Positions 28,575 to 36,868 of a stretch of 64,000 bases of DNA are shown one piece after another (position 1 is the stretch's first letter; each line of letters starts with the position of its first letter). Position numbers and translations under genes: made by a program. This DNA is from Prado023 sp963706885 (GTDB lineage Bacteria; Actinomycetota; Actinomycetes; S36-B12; CAIYMF01): NCBI GenBank assembly GCA_963706885.1, contig CAVPNX010000025.1, positions 1 to 64,000 on the forward strand, given 5' to 3'. Under the pieces are notes generated by a model, which saw nothing but the letters and a program-made list of their open reading frames with translations, did no database searches and was not told the DNA's origin.

Positions 28575-29401
28575 TGCGCCCCCTGGGGTCCTCGGGACCG
28601 TGGGAGGCTGGGCGGATCACTCCCCGGGCGAGCGCACTCCTGGCGCCCAACGCCAGCTGGATGACCCTGGACGGGACCAACTCCTGGCTGCTGGCCGAGC
28701 CGGGCGCGGACGTCTGCGTGGTCATCGACCCCGGCCCTGATGATCCTGGTCACCTCGACGCCCTGGTCGCGGCGGCCGGCGAGCTCGACACCCACATCGC
28801 GCTCATCCTGCTGACCCATGGACACGCCGACCACAGCGCCGGGGCCCGCGACCTCCACGAGCGCACCGGAGCGCCCGTGCGCGCCCTGGACCGCGCCCAT
28901 CGCCTGGGCGCCGAGGGGCTGGATGACGGCGACGTGGTGTCCGTCGGGGGGCTCGAGGTGCGCGTGGTCGCGACCCCGGGGCACACGACAGACAGCCTCA
29001 CGTTCCACCTGACTGCCGACGGGGCCCTGCTCACCGGGGACACCGTCCTGGGACGGGGCAGCGCTGTCATAGCCCACCCCGATGGACATCTGGGCGCCTA
29101 CCTGGCGTCGCTGGACCGGCTGGCCGCCATCGCCGGGAGCACGGGCGCCCAGTGGGTGCTTCCCGGGCACGGGCCGGCCTGCCCGGACCCGGCCGGGCTG
29201 CTCGCCGACTACCTCGAGCACCGCCGGGAGCGCCTGGACCTGGTCTCCGCAGCCATGGCCACCGGCACCACCGAGCCCGACGACCTGCTGGCCGTGGTGT
29301 ACCCGGAGGTCCCCGAGGCACTCCTCTGGGCCGCTCGGCTGTCCCTGGCCGCACAGGTGGAGTACCTCACCGACCGGGCGCCGGGGCTCACCGCGCAATA
29401 G
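28574..29401 (+). CDS. MBL-fold metallohydrolase (LACTB2/Rv3677c-like)
   Basis: A 275-residue metallo-beta-lactamase-fold hydrolase. Metal motifs: LTHGHADHSAGA near residue 80, ATPGHTTDSL near 140, LTGDTVLG near 158 and VLPGHGPACPD near 200. The C-terminal helical domain (DLVSAAMATGTTEPDDLLAVVYPEV) is the winged helix of the LACTB2 type, whose members include nucleases; the substrate is not deducible. ATG 28574 overlaps the preceding stop in TGATG. Confidence 0.88.
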   Translation: MRPLGSSGPWEAGRITPRASALLAPNASWMTLDGTNSWLLAEPGADVCVVIDPGPDDPGHLDALVAAAGELDTHIALILLTHGHADHSAGARDLHERTGAPVRALDRAHRLGAEGLDDGDVVSVGGLEVRVVATPGHTTDSLTFHLTADGALLTGDTVLGRGSAVIAHPDGHLGAYLASLDRLAAIAGSTGAQWVLPGHGPACPDPAGLLADYLEHRRERLDLVSAAMATGTTEPDDLLAVVYPEVPEALLWAARLSLAAQVEYLTDRAPGLTAQ

Positions 29402-29411
29402 TGTTGCGCGG

Positions 29412-30431
29412 GTGAGTGCGTCCCCGTTGTTCCCCGACGTGCGGCTGCACATCGTCTCGGGCAAGGGCGGGGCGGGCAAGACCACAGTCGCCGCCGCGCT
29501 GGCCATGGCCCTGGCCGCGGAGGGCCGCAGGACCCTGCTCATGGAGGTGGAGGGCCGGCAGGGGATCGCCCAGCTGTTCGACTCCGCTCCGCTGCCCTAC
29601 GAGGAGCGCAGGGTCGCCCGGGCGCCGGGGGGCGGCGAGGTGCGGGCCCTGGCCGTGGACCCCGAGGCCGCCCTGCTGGAGTACCTGGAGATGTTCTACA
29701 ACCTGCGCCGGGCCGGCTCGGCGCTCGCGCGCATCGGAGCCATCGACTTCGCCACCACCATCGCCCCCGGTGTGCGCGACGTGCTGCTCACCGGAAAGGC
29801 CGTCGAGGCGGTCAAGCGGACCAAGGACGGCACGCCGGTGTTCGATGCGGTCGTGATGGACGCCCCCCCGACCGGACGGATCACCCGGTTCCTCAACGTC
29901 AACTCGGAGGTCGCCGGCATCGCCCGGATGGGTCCGATCCACAGCCAGGCGAAGTCGGTCATGGCCGTCATGTCCTCGCCACGGACCGCCGTGCACCTGG
30001 TCACCCTGCTCGAGGAGATGCCGGTGCAGGAGACGATCGACGGGGTGGGGCACCTGCACGAGGACGGCCTGCCGGTCGGCGCCGTCATCGTGAACGCGGA
30101 CCGACCACCTCTGCTGACGGCCCTGCAGCGCGATTCCGCCCTCACCGGCGCGCTGGACCGCGCCGCCATCGCCGCTGCCGTCCAGACAGCCGATGTGATC
30201 ACCTCCCGGGATCCGCACTCGGCCACCGACGTCGCCGACGGCCTGCTCGAGGAGGCCCGCGACCACGCCGAGCGGGTGGCCGTGGCCGAGCAGGAGCGGG
30301 CGACCCTGACCCAGCTGGACCTGCCCCAGGTGTCCCTGCCGCACATCCCGACCGGGATCGACCTCGGGGCCCTCTACGAGCTGGCCGAGCACCTGCGTGC
30401 AGCGGGCCTGGGAGCTCCGGTGCGCCCATGA
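29412..30431 (+). CDS. ArsA/Get3-like ATPase, first of a pair
   Basis: A 339-residue P-loop ATPase of the deviant Walker A type: SGKGGAGKTTVAAAL near residue 20. The switch and nucleotide motifs are VMDAPPTGR near 155 and VIVNADRPP near 230. It lacks arsenite-binding cysteines and is orthologous in position to Rv3679, which acts with Rv3680. GTG 29412 gives the conserved N-terminus; no strong ribosome site is seen. The last codon overlaps the second ATPase (ATGA), so both subunits are coupled. The client, possibly a membrane or tail-anchored protein as for Get3, is an inference. Confidence 0.85.
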   Translation: MSASPLFPDVRLHIVSGKGGAGKTTVAAALAMALAAEGRRTLLMEVEGRQGIAQLFDSAPLPYEERRVARAPGGGEVRALAVDPEAALLEYLEMFYNLRRAGSALARIGAIDFATTIAPGVRDVLLTGKAVEAVKRTKDGTPVFDAVVMDAPPTGRITRFLNVNSEVAGIARMGPIHSQAKSVMAVMSSPRTAVHLVTLLEEMPVQETIDGVGHLHEDGLPVGAVIVNADRPPLLTALQRDSALTGALDRAAIAAAVQTADVITSRDPHSATDVADGLLEEARDHAERVAVAEQERATLTQLDLPQVSLPHIPTGIDLGALYELAEHLRAAGLGAPVRP

Positions 30432-31615
30432 ACCAGGCCCTGTGGGAGTCGGCGGAGACCCTGGACATCGACGCGCTGCTGGCCGACCCCGGGACGCACA
30501 TCATCGTCTGCTGCGGCTCCGGCGGGGTGGGCAAGACCACCACCGCGGCAGCACTGGGCGTCCGCGCGGCCGAGGCCGGCCGACGGACCGTGGTGCTCAC
30601 GATCGACCCTGCCCGGCGCCTGGCCCAGTCCCTGGGACTCTCGGAGCTGGACAACAGCCCCGCCCCGATCCCGGGGATCGACCTGTCGGCGGGTGGGTCC
30701 CTCGACGCGATGATGCTGGACATGAAGCGGACCTTCGACGAGGTCGTCGTCGCCCACAGCGACCCTGATCGCGCCCAGGCGATCCTGGAGAACCCCTTCT
30801 ACCAGGCCCTGTCGAGCTCGTTCGCCGGCACGCAGGAGTACATGGCCATGGAGAAGCTCGGTCAGCTGCACCGGGAGTCCCAGGCCGAGGGTCGCTGGAA
30901 CCTGATCATCGTCGACACACCGCCGTCGCGCTCCGCCCTGGACTTCCTGGATGCGCCCATGCGCCTCGGGGCGTTCCTCGACGGCCGCCTGATGCGGATC
31001 CTGGTCGCCCCCGCACGCGTGGGCGGACGGGCGTACATGCGGCTGGTGTCGGCCAGCCTCGGGGTCTTCAGCAACGTGCTCAACAAGATCATCGGGGCCC
31101 AGGTCCTGGCCGACCTGCAGACCTTCGTGGCCTCCTTCGAGGCCCTGTTCGGCGGGTTCCGGGAGCGTGCCGAGCAGACCTACGCCCTCCTGGCCGCCCG
31201 CGGCACCGCCTTCCTGGTGATCGCCGCACCGGAGCCCGATGCCCTGCGCGAGGCCTCCTACTTCGTCGAGCGGCTGGAGTCCGAGTCGATGCCGCTGGCC
31301 GGGCTCGTGCTCAACCGGGTCGCACCGGTCCGGCTTCCCGAGCTCAGCCCCGACCAGGCCGCCGCCGGTGCCGAGCGCCTGCGCGCGCAGGACCCGGCTG
31401 CGGAGTCCACGGCCGCCCTCACCGCGTCCCTGCTCGAGCTGCACGCCGACCGTATGCGCCAGTCCGAGCGGCAGCACCGCCTGGCCGACCGGTTCGTCGC
31501 GGCCAACCCCCGCGTACCCGTGACCGCGGTCACAGCCCTGGCCCAGGACGTCCACGACCTCGAGGGGCTGCGCCAGGTGGGCGACCTGATGGCGCAGCGA
31601 CGCGCGCACACGTGA
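30428..31615 (+). CDS. ArsA/Get3-like ATPase, second of a pair
   Basis: A 395-residue ATPase with GSGGVGKTTTAAALG near residue 33, TIDPARRLAQSLG near 65 and IIVDTPPSRSALDFLD near 165. The pair with the upstream gene matches Rv3679-Rv3680, a two-subunit complex. The Met-rich stretch SLDAMMLDMKRTF near 100 may form part of a hydrophobic groove. Translation is coupled through ATGA. In mycobacteria and Streptomyces a WhiB gene (whiB4/wblA) follows; here ponA2 follows directly. Confidence 0.87.
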   Translation: MNQALWESAETLDIDALLADPGTHIIVCCGSGGVGKTTTAAALGVRAAEAGRRTVVLTIDPARRLAQSLGLSELDNSPAPIPGIDLSAGGSLDAMMLDMKRTFDEVVVAHSDPDRAQAILENPFYQALSSSFAGTQEYMAMEKLGQLHRESQAEGRWNLIIVDTPPSRSALDFLDAPMRLGAFLDGRLMRILVAPARVGGRAYMRLVSASLGVFSNVLNKIIGAQVLADLQTFVASFEALFGGFRERAEQTYALLAARGTAFLVIAAPEPDALREASYFVERLESESMPLAGLVLNRVAPVRLPELSPDQAAAGAERLRAQDPAAESTAALTASLLELHADRMRQSERQHRLADRFVAANPRVPVTAVTALAQDVHDLEGLRQVGDLMAQRRAHT

Positions 31616-31640
31616 GGTGGGGGCACTGCTCGAGTTGACG

Positions 31641-31646
31641 TAAAAT
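31641..31646 (+). promoter_or_regulatory. Leaderless -10 box of ponA2
   Basis: TAAAAT, the most AT-rich hexamer of the area, ends 7 nt before ATG 31654. Confidence 0.6.
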
Positions 31647-31653
31647 TGGCCGC

Positions 31654-34164
31654 ATGCCCTCATCCCGTCGTCCCCGTCGCCGTCGCCGCACCGGCGCCTG
31701 GTCGGTGACCCGGCTGGTGGCCCTGGTGGCCGTCGCCGCGCTCGCCGGGATCGTGGTCGCCGGGATGGCGCTGCCGGTGCTGGGCCCGGTGGGTGTCCTG
31801 GCCCGCGACTCCATCTCCTCCTTCGAGGACCTGCCCCGCGACTTCCGCGAGCCGGCCCTGCCGGTGCGCACCCGGGTGTACGCCGCCGATGGGACGAAGA
31901 TCGCCACGGTCTTCGAGGAGAACCGCAAGGAGATCGCCCTCGAGAAGGTTGCCCCGGTCATGCAGCAGGCCGTCGTGGCGATCGAGGACTCCCGCTTCTA
32001 CGAGCACAACGGCTTCGACCCCCGTGGGTTCCTGCGCGCGGCGGTCACGAACGTGACGACCGGCGAGGTCGCCCAGGGTGGGTCCACGCTGACGATGCAG
32101 TACGTCAAGAACGTGCTGCTCACCGCCGCCGAGGACGAGGAGGAGCAGGCGGCCGCGAAGGAGGACACGATCTCGCGGAAGCTGCGCGAGATCCGCTACG
32201 CGATGTCGCTGGAGAAGCGCCTGACCAAGGAGGAGATCCTCGAGCGCTACCTCAACATCAGCTACTACGGCGCCCGCGCCTACGGCGTCGAGGCCGCCTC
32301 CCAGCGCTACTTCTCCAAGAGCGCCAAGGACCTCGAGCTGGTCGAGGCGGCCACCCTGGCCGGCATCGTGCAGCAGCCCTCACGCTTCGACCCCACCCGC
32401 AACCCCCGCCAGGCACAGAAGCGCCGCGACGTGGTGCTCAACCGGATGGCCGAGCTGGGCTACGTCACCGTGGACGAGGCCCGGGCAGCCAAGTCCGCGG
32501 ACGTCGAGGACTACCTGAACCCGAAGGTCCTGTACAACGGCTGCACGACGTCCTATGCGCCCTACTTCTGCGACTACGCCGTTCGCCAGGTCCAGGAGAT
32601 GAAGGCCCTGGGGGCAACGCCGGAGGAGCGCCAGGCGGCGTGGAACTCCGGGGGCTACAAGATCTACACGACCCTGGACATGAAGGCGCAGAAGGCTGCG
32701 ACGAAGGCGGTCATGGAGGCGATCCCGCCCAAGGACGAGAGCCGCAAGGCCACCGCGATCGCGATGATCACCCCCGGTACCGGCGACATCCGCGCCATGG
32801 CCCAGAACCGGGAGTGGGGCGCGAGCAAGTCGGACAAGAAGTGGTGGGAGACCACCTACAACTACGCCGTCGACCTCGCCGACGGCGGAACGCAGGGCAT
32901 GCAGGCCGGATCGACGTTCAAGCTGTTCACGATCGTCGCGGCGCTGGAGCAGGGGATCAGCCCGTACACGGTGATCAACTCGCCTCCGAAGAAGGAGTTC
33001 CTCGGGTTCGTCGGCTGCAATGGAGCACCCCTGTCCGGTGAGTCGAGTGGCGGGACCGAGCCGTGGCCGGTCTCCAACTCCACCTCGTCGGGCAACTTCG
33101 ACATGTTCCGGGGGGCGGCCTACTCGGTCAACACGTACTTCGCCGAGCTGGAGCTGCGCGCCGGGGTCTGCGAGACCGTCGAGGCGGCCCGGAAGCTGGG
33201 GGTCAGGTACGCCGACGGATACGACTTGAGCGAGGTGAAGCCCAACGGGAAGACCGCCGAGGTCGCCTCCTTCACCCTCGGGTCCACCGAGATCTCCCCA
33301 CTGACCCTGGCCAATGCCTACGCAACCGTGGCCGCGCACGGCGTGTACTGCAAGCCCCGGGTCATCACCAAGATCGTCGACCGGGACGGCAAGGAGCTGT
33401 CCGTGCCGGCACCCAAGTGCGACCAGGCCATCAGCCGCAACGTCGCCGACGGCGCCGCCGCGGTGCTCAGCGCCGTCGTGGACGGCACCATCTCCGGGCG
33501 CACCGGTGCACCCATGGCCCTCGGGCGCGACGCCATCGGGAAGACCGGAACCATCAACAGCAACGCCGCGGTGTGGTTCGCCGGTGCCACCCCGGACCTC
33601 GCGGCCGCCGTGTGGGTCGGGGATCCCCGTGGTGGATACCGGTATCCGTTGCAGAACCTGACCATCAACGGCCGCTACTACCCCAAGGTGTTCGGCTCGT
33701 CACTGCCCGGTCCCACGTGGAAGACCGCCATGGAGGGCGCACTGGCCGACAGCCCGCCGGTCGCGATGGAGCTGAGGAACGAATGGGGCCTCCGGCCGGC
33801 CCGGCAGGGCGGCGCACCCTCCCAGCGCAGCCAGTATGCGGCGCCGGACGTTCCCTGGTGGCAGCGCACCTTCCCGGGATTCGGCGACCCGAGCCGGGGT
33901 GGGGGTCAGGGCCAGGGGCAGGGCCAGGAGCAGGCAACCAGGAGCCAGGACCCAGTCAGCCAGGAGTTCGCGGGTCAGGCCAGCGCGGCCCGGACCATGG
34001 CCGCCAGTTGGCCGCCGTCGAAGCGACCTGCGGTCTGCGGGGTCAGCTCCTTCATGGCTCGGCCCATCGCCGACATGCCCGACACGCCCTGCTCGGCAAG
34101 CCGAGCCACGACGTCGTCCACCATCGCCGTGACCTCCTGCTCGGTGAGCGGCTCGGGCAGGTAG
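31654..34164 (+). CDS. ponA2: Class A penicillin-binding protein (PonA2-like)
   Basis: A bifunctional peptidoglycan synthase anchored by one N-terminal membrane segment (LVALVAVAALAGIVVAGMAL). The GT51 glycosyltransferase has AIEDSRFYEHNGFD near residue 110 and GGSTLTMQYVKN near 145. The transpeptidase has SxxK as AGSTFKLF near 425, SxN as YSVNTYF near 490 and KTG as GKTGTINSN near 630. A Gly/Gln-rich tail (GGGQGQGQGQEQ) follows. The open frame then runs 190 nt into the opposing yqeY gene, ending at 34164; the last 65 residues are probably not real, and a lost stop or frameshift near 33930-33970 is likely. It corresponds to Rv3682. Confidence 0.92.
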   Translation: MPSSRRPRRRRRTGAWSVTRLVALVAVAALAGIVVAGMALPVLGPVGVLARDSISSFEDLPRDFREPALPVRTRVYAADGTKIATVFEENRKEIALEKVAPVMQQAVVAIEDSRFYEHNGFDPRGFLRAAVTNVTTGEVAQGGSTLTMQYVKNVLLTAAEDEEEQAAAKEDTISRKLREIRYAMSLEKRLTKEEILERYLNISYYGARAYGVEAASQRYFSKSAKDLELVEAATLAGIVQQPSRFDPTRNPRQAQKRRDVVLNRMAELGYVTVDEARAAKSADVEDYLNPKVLYNGCTTSYAPYFCDYAVRQVQEMKALGATPEERQAAWNSGGYKIYTTLDMKAQKAATKAVMEAIPPKDESRKATAIAMITPGTGDIRAMAQNREWGASKSDKKWWETTYNYAVDLADGGTQGMQAGSTFKLFTIVAALEQGISPYTVINSPPKKEFLGFVGCNGAPLSGESSGGTEPWPVSNSTSSGNFDMFRGAAYSVNTYFAELELRAGVCETVEAARKLGVRYADGYDLSEVKPNGKTAEVASFTLGSTEISPLTLANAYATVAAHGVYCKPRVITKIVDRDGKELSVPAPKCDQAISRNVADGAAAVLSAVVDGTISGRTGAPMALGRDAIGKTGTINSNAAVWFAGATPDLAAAVWVGDPRGGYRYPLQNLTINGRYYPKVFGSSLPGPTWKTAMEGALADSPPVAMELRNEWGLRPARQGGAPSQRSQYAAPDVPWWQRTFPGFGDPSRGGGQGQGQGQEQATRSQDPVSQEFAGQASAARTMAASWPPSKRPAVCGVSSFMARPIADMPDTPCSASRATTSSTIAVTSCSVSGSGR

Positions 34165-34436
34165 CGGGCCAGCACGCCGAGCTCGGCCTCCTCACGCGCG
34201 GCGAGCTCGGGCCGGCCGGCGTCCGTGAAGGCGGCGGCCGCCTCCCGGCGCTTCTTGGCCTCCCTGGTGAGCACCGCCATGACCTCAGCATCGGTCAAGG
34301 TCCGTGCGGTCGTGCCGGAGACCTCCTCGGTGGTCACCGCCGTCAGGGCCATCCGAAGCGTCGCTGACGTGAGCTCGTCCCGGCTGCGGATCGCGGTGGT
34401 CAAGTCGGACTGCAGGGTCTGCTTCAGGGTGCTCAT
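33975..34436 (-). CDS. yqeY: GatB/YqeY-domain protein
   Basis: A 153-residue protein consisting only of the YqeY domain, related to the tRNA-binding tail of GatB. The N-terminal helix bundle begins MSTLKQTLQSDLTTAIRSRD and the conserved end is SAMGRAMKELTPQTAGRFDG. ATG 34436 has a CACAAT box 6 nt upstream. Its 3' end is overlapped by the apparent ponA2 tail on the other strand. The cellular role is not established. Confidence 0.9.
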   Translation of the reverse strand: MSTLKQTLQSDLTTAIRSRDELTSATLRMALTAVTTEEVSGTTARTLTDAEVMAVLTREAKKRREAAAAFTDAGRPELAAREEAELGVLARYLPEPLTEQEVTAMVDDVVARLAEQGVSGMSAMGRAMKELTPQTAGRFDGGQLAAMVRAALA

Positions 34437-34525
34437 GGGCCCATTGTGGTGGGTGGTGACCTCACACACCCTGCCTCCGGCTCGCGGATGAGGGATCCTG
34501 GAGCTGCCCCTGCCAGACTTGGCGC

Positions 34526-35437
34526 ATGCCGTCCGCCTCGCGAGCCTCACTGGGTGCCGCGGCGTCCCTGCTGGCCCTGGGTGCGGCGACCACCGCCTAC
34601 AGCCTGTGGGAGGCGCGCCAGTACACCCTGCGTCGTGCCGAGGTGCGGGTGCGCCGGTCCCCCGACGTCACCGGGAGGGGGCCCCAACCGCTGCGGATCC
34701 TGCACCTGTCCGACCTGCACCTGTCCCCCCGGGACTCCGATCGCGTGGCCTGGGTCCGGGCCCTGGGTGAGCTCGACGTGGACCTGACCGTGGTGACCGG
34801 GGACTTCACCGGGGATCTGCGGGGACCCGAACTGGCGCTGGAGGCCCTGGCCCCGTTGCTCGACCGGCCGGGACTGTTCGTGCGCGGCTCGAACGACTAC
34901 TACGCACCAGAGCGTGCCAACCCGATCAAGTACCTGTCCGGCCCCAGCGAACTGCGGACACGGCGGCCGCTGATCGACCTCACCCCCCTCAACGAGGGCC
35001 TCACCGCCGCCGGCTGGCGGGACGTGGACAACAGCACCGCGGACATCACGGTTCGTGGATGGCGCGTCGACGCACGCGGCGTGGATGACCCGCACATCGG
35101 CCGGGACCGCTACGCCGACGTCGCCGGTCCGTTCGACCCGGCAGCCGACCTGCGCCTCGGGATCGCCCACGCGCCCTACCGGCGGATCCTCGATCCGATG
35201 GCCGCCGATGGGGCGGACCTGATCCTGGCCGGGCACACGCACGGCGGCCAGATGTGCCTGCCGTGGTTCGGTGCGCTGGTCACCAACTGCGACCTGCCGC
35301 GCAGCCAGGCCAAGGGCCTGTCGACCTGGCGGCAGTCCGCCCTGCACGTCTCGGCCGGGCTCGGGACCAGTCCGTACACCCCGATCCGGCTCGCGTGCCG
35401 GCCGGAGGCGACGGTGCTCACGGTGGTGACGGAGTAG
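34526..35437 (+). CDS. Metallophosphoesterase (YkuE/Rv3683-like)
   Basis: A 303-residue calcineurin-like phosphoesterase with an N-terminal hydrophobic helix (SLGAAASLLALGAATTAYSL) that should place it at the membrane. Metal ligands: LHLSDLHLSP near residue 60, VVTGDFTGD near 90, GSNDYYAP near 120 (Ser for the usual Asn), GIAHAPYRR near 213 and LAGHTHGGQM near 235. The insertion of aromatic and basic residues before the HAP motif is typical of this actinobacterial group. The substrate is unknown. Confidence 0.9.
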   Translation: MPSASRASLGAAASLLALGAATTAYSLWEARQYTLRRAEVRVRRSPDVTGRGPQPLRILHLSDLHLSPRDSDRVAWVRALGELDVDLTVVTGDFTGDLRGPELALEALAPLLDRPGLFVRGSNDYYAPERANPIKYLSGPSELRTRRPLIDLTPLNEGLTAAGWRDVDNSTADITVRGWRVDARGVDDPHIGRDRYADVAGPFDPAADLRLGIAHAPYRRILDPMAADGADLILAGHTHGGQMCLPWFGALVTNCDLPRSQAKGLSTWRQSALHVSAGLGTSPYTPIRLACRPEATVLTVVTE

Positions 35438-35450
35438 GGCGCCTTCCGGG

Positions 35451-35519
35451 CGGGATGGCGGGGCGGCTCCACACCCTGACGGGATGGCGGGCGGCTCCAC
35501 GCCCTGACGGGATGGCGGG
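35451..35519 (-). repeat. Three copies of the tRNA-Pro 3' end (CCCGCCATCCCG)
   Basis: CGGGATGGCGGG on the plus strand occurs at 35451-35462, 35480-35491 and 35508-35519, spaced 29 and 28 nt, with CGGCTCCAC(A/G)CCCTGA between them. It is identical to the last 12 paired bases of the tRNA-Pro at 35616-35627. Confidence 0.9.
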
Positions 35520-35567
35520 AACCGTCGGCCGCTCCGCGGCCTCCTCCCGAACCCCGCCAGTACCGTC

Positions 35568-35614
35568 CACATGCGAAGGGCCCCGGGGACAAGCCCCGGG
35601 GCCCTTCGCATGTG
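35568..35614 (-). terminator. Perfect 21-bp hairpin directly after tRNA-Pro
   Basis: Arms 35568-35588 and 35594-35614 pair at all 21 positions around a 5-nt loop, starting with CACATG right after the discriminator base. It should end the tRNA transcript. Confidence 0.85.
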
Positions 35615-35688
<74 letters not shown>

Positions 35689-35830
35689 TTCGCGGGTCCG
35701 ATTCTAGCCGCACGCTGACCGCCAGCCCAAAACGCCGGTCACGCACCCCCGCCTGCCCACGGGGGTGGGAGGCGGCGACTCCTGCCGGGGCCTTCGGGTG
35801 AGGTGCCGGGCCAGGTCCGAACGCGTGCCG

Positions 35831-36868
35831 TCAGGCGCGATCCGCCAGGAGGGCGGCGATCTGCACCGCGTTGAGGGCCGCACCCTTGCGCAGGTTGTCG
35901 TTGGACAGGAACAGGGCCAGGCCCCGCCCATCCGGGACACCCGGATCCTGGCGCAGGCGTCCCACGAAGGTCGGATCCGACCCGGCAGCCTGCAGCGGGG
36001 TCGGCACATCGGACCACACGACACCGGGCGCGCCCTCGAGCAGCTCCCGGGCCCGCTCCACGGACAGGGGGCGGTCGAACTCGGCGTTGATGCTCAGGCT
36101 GTGGCCGGTGAAGACCGGGACCCGCACGCACGTGCCCGAGACGGCCAGGTCGGGGATCCCGAGGATCTTGCGCGACTCGTTGCGCAGCTTCTGCTCCTCG
36201 TCGGTCTCCCCGGATCCGTCGTCGACGTAGCTGCCCGCCAACGGGATCACGTCGAAGGCGATGGGGGCGACGTACTTGTTCGGCTCAGGCAGGGTCACCG
36301 CGGACCCGTCATGGGTCAGGGCGGTCATGTCCTGGCCCACCGCGGCGCGGACCTGCCCGGCGAGCTCCTCCACACCGGCCAGCCCGCTGCCCGACACCGC
36401 CTGGTAGGTGCTCACGACCAACCGGCGCAGGCCGGCCTCGGCGTGCAGCGGGGCGAGGACGGGCATCGCCGCCATGGTGGTGCAGTTCGGGTTGGCCACG
36501 ATCCCCTTCGGGATCCGGTCCAGGGCCCCGGGGTTGACCTCGGACACGACCAGGGGGACATCGGGGTCCATCCGCCAGGCTGAGGAGTTGTCGATCACGG
36601 TCGCACCAGCGGCAGCGAAGACCGGGGCCAGGGCCTTGGAGGTCGACCCTCCGGCGGAGAACAGGGCGATGTCGATCCCGGACGGATCGGCCGTCGCGGC
36701 ATCCTCCACCACGACCTGCGTGCCACGCCACGGCAGCGTGGTGCCCGCCGAGCGGGCACTGGCGAAGTACCTGACCGAGGCGACGTCGATCCCGGACTCG
36801 TCGAGCAGCCGGCGCATGACGCCACCCACCTGGCCGGTGGCGCCCACAACAGCAACGGTGACGCTCAT
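35831..36868 (-). CDS. asd: Aspartate-semialdehyde dehydrogenase
   Basis: A 345-residue enzyme reducing aspartyl phosphate to aspartate semialdehyde for lysine/DAP, methionine and threonine. The NADP loop is VGATGQVGGVM near residue 9, the catalytic Cys is in VANPNCTTMA near 130, and the catalytic His is in VFTGHSLSIN near 253. ATG 36868 overlaps the lysC stop (ATGA), giving the classic lysC-asd operon. asd is the last gene before tRNA-Pro. Confidence 0.97.
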   Translation of the reverse strand: MSVTVAVVGATGQVGGVMRRLLDESGIDVASVRYFASARSAGTTLPWRGTQVVVEDAATADPSGIDIALFSAGGSTSKALAPVFAAAGATVIDNSSAWRMDPDVPLVVSEVNPGALDRIPKGIVANPNCTTMAAMPVLAPLHAEAGLRRLVVSTYQAVSGSGLAGVEELAGQVRAAVGQDMTALTHDGSAVTLPEPNKYVAPIAFDVIPLAGSYVDDGSGETDEEQKLRNESRKILGIPDLAVSGTCVRVPVFTGHSLSINAEFDRPLSVERARELLEGAPGVVWSDVPTPLQAAGSDPTFVGRLRQDPGVPDGRGLALFLSNDNLRKGAALNAVQIAALLADRA

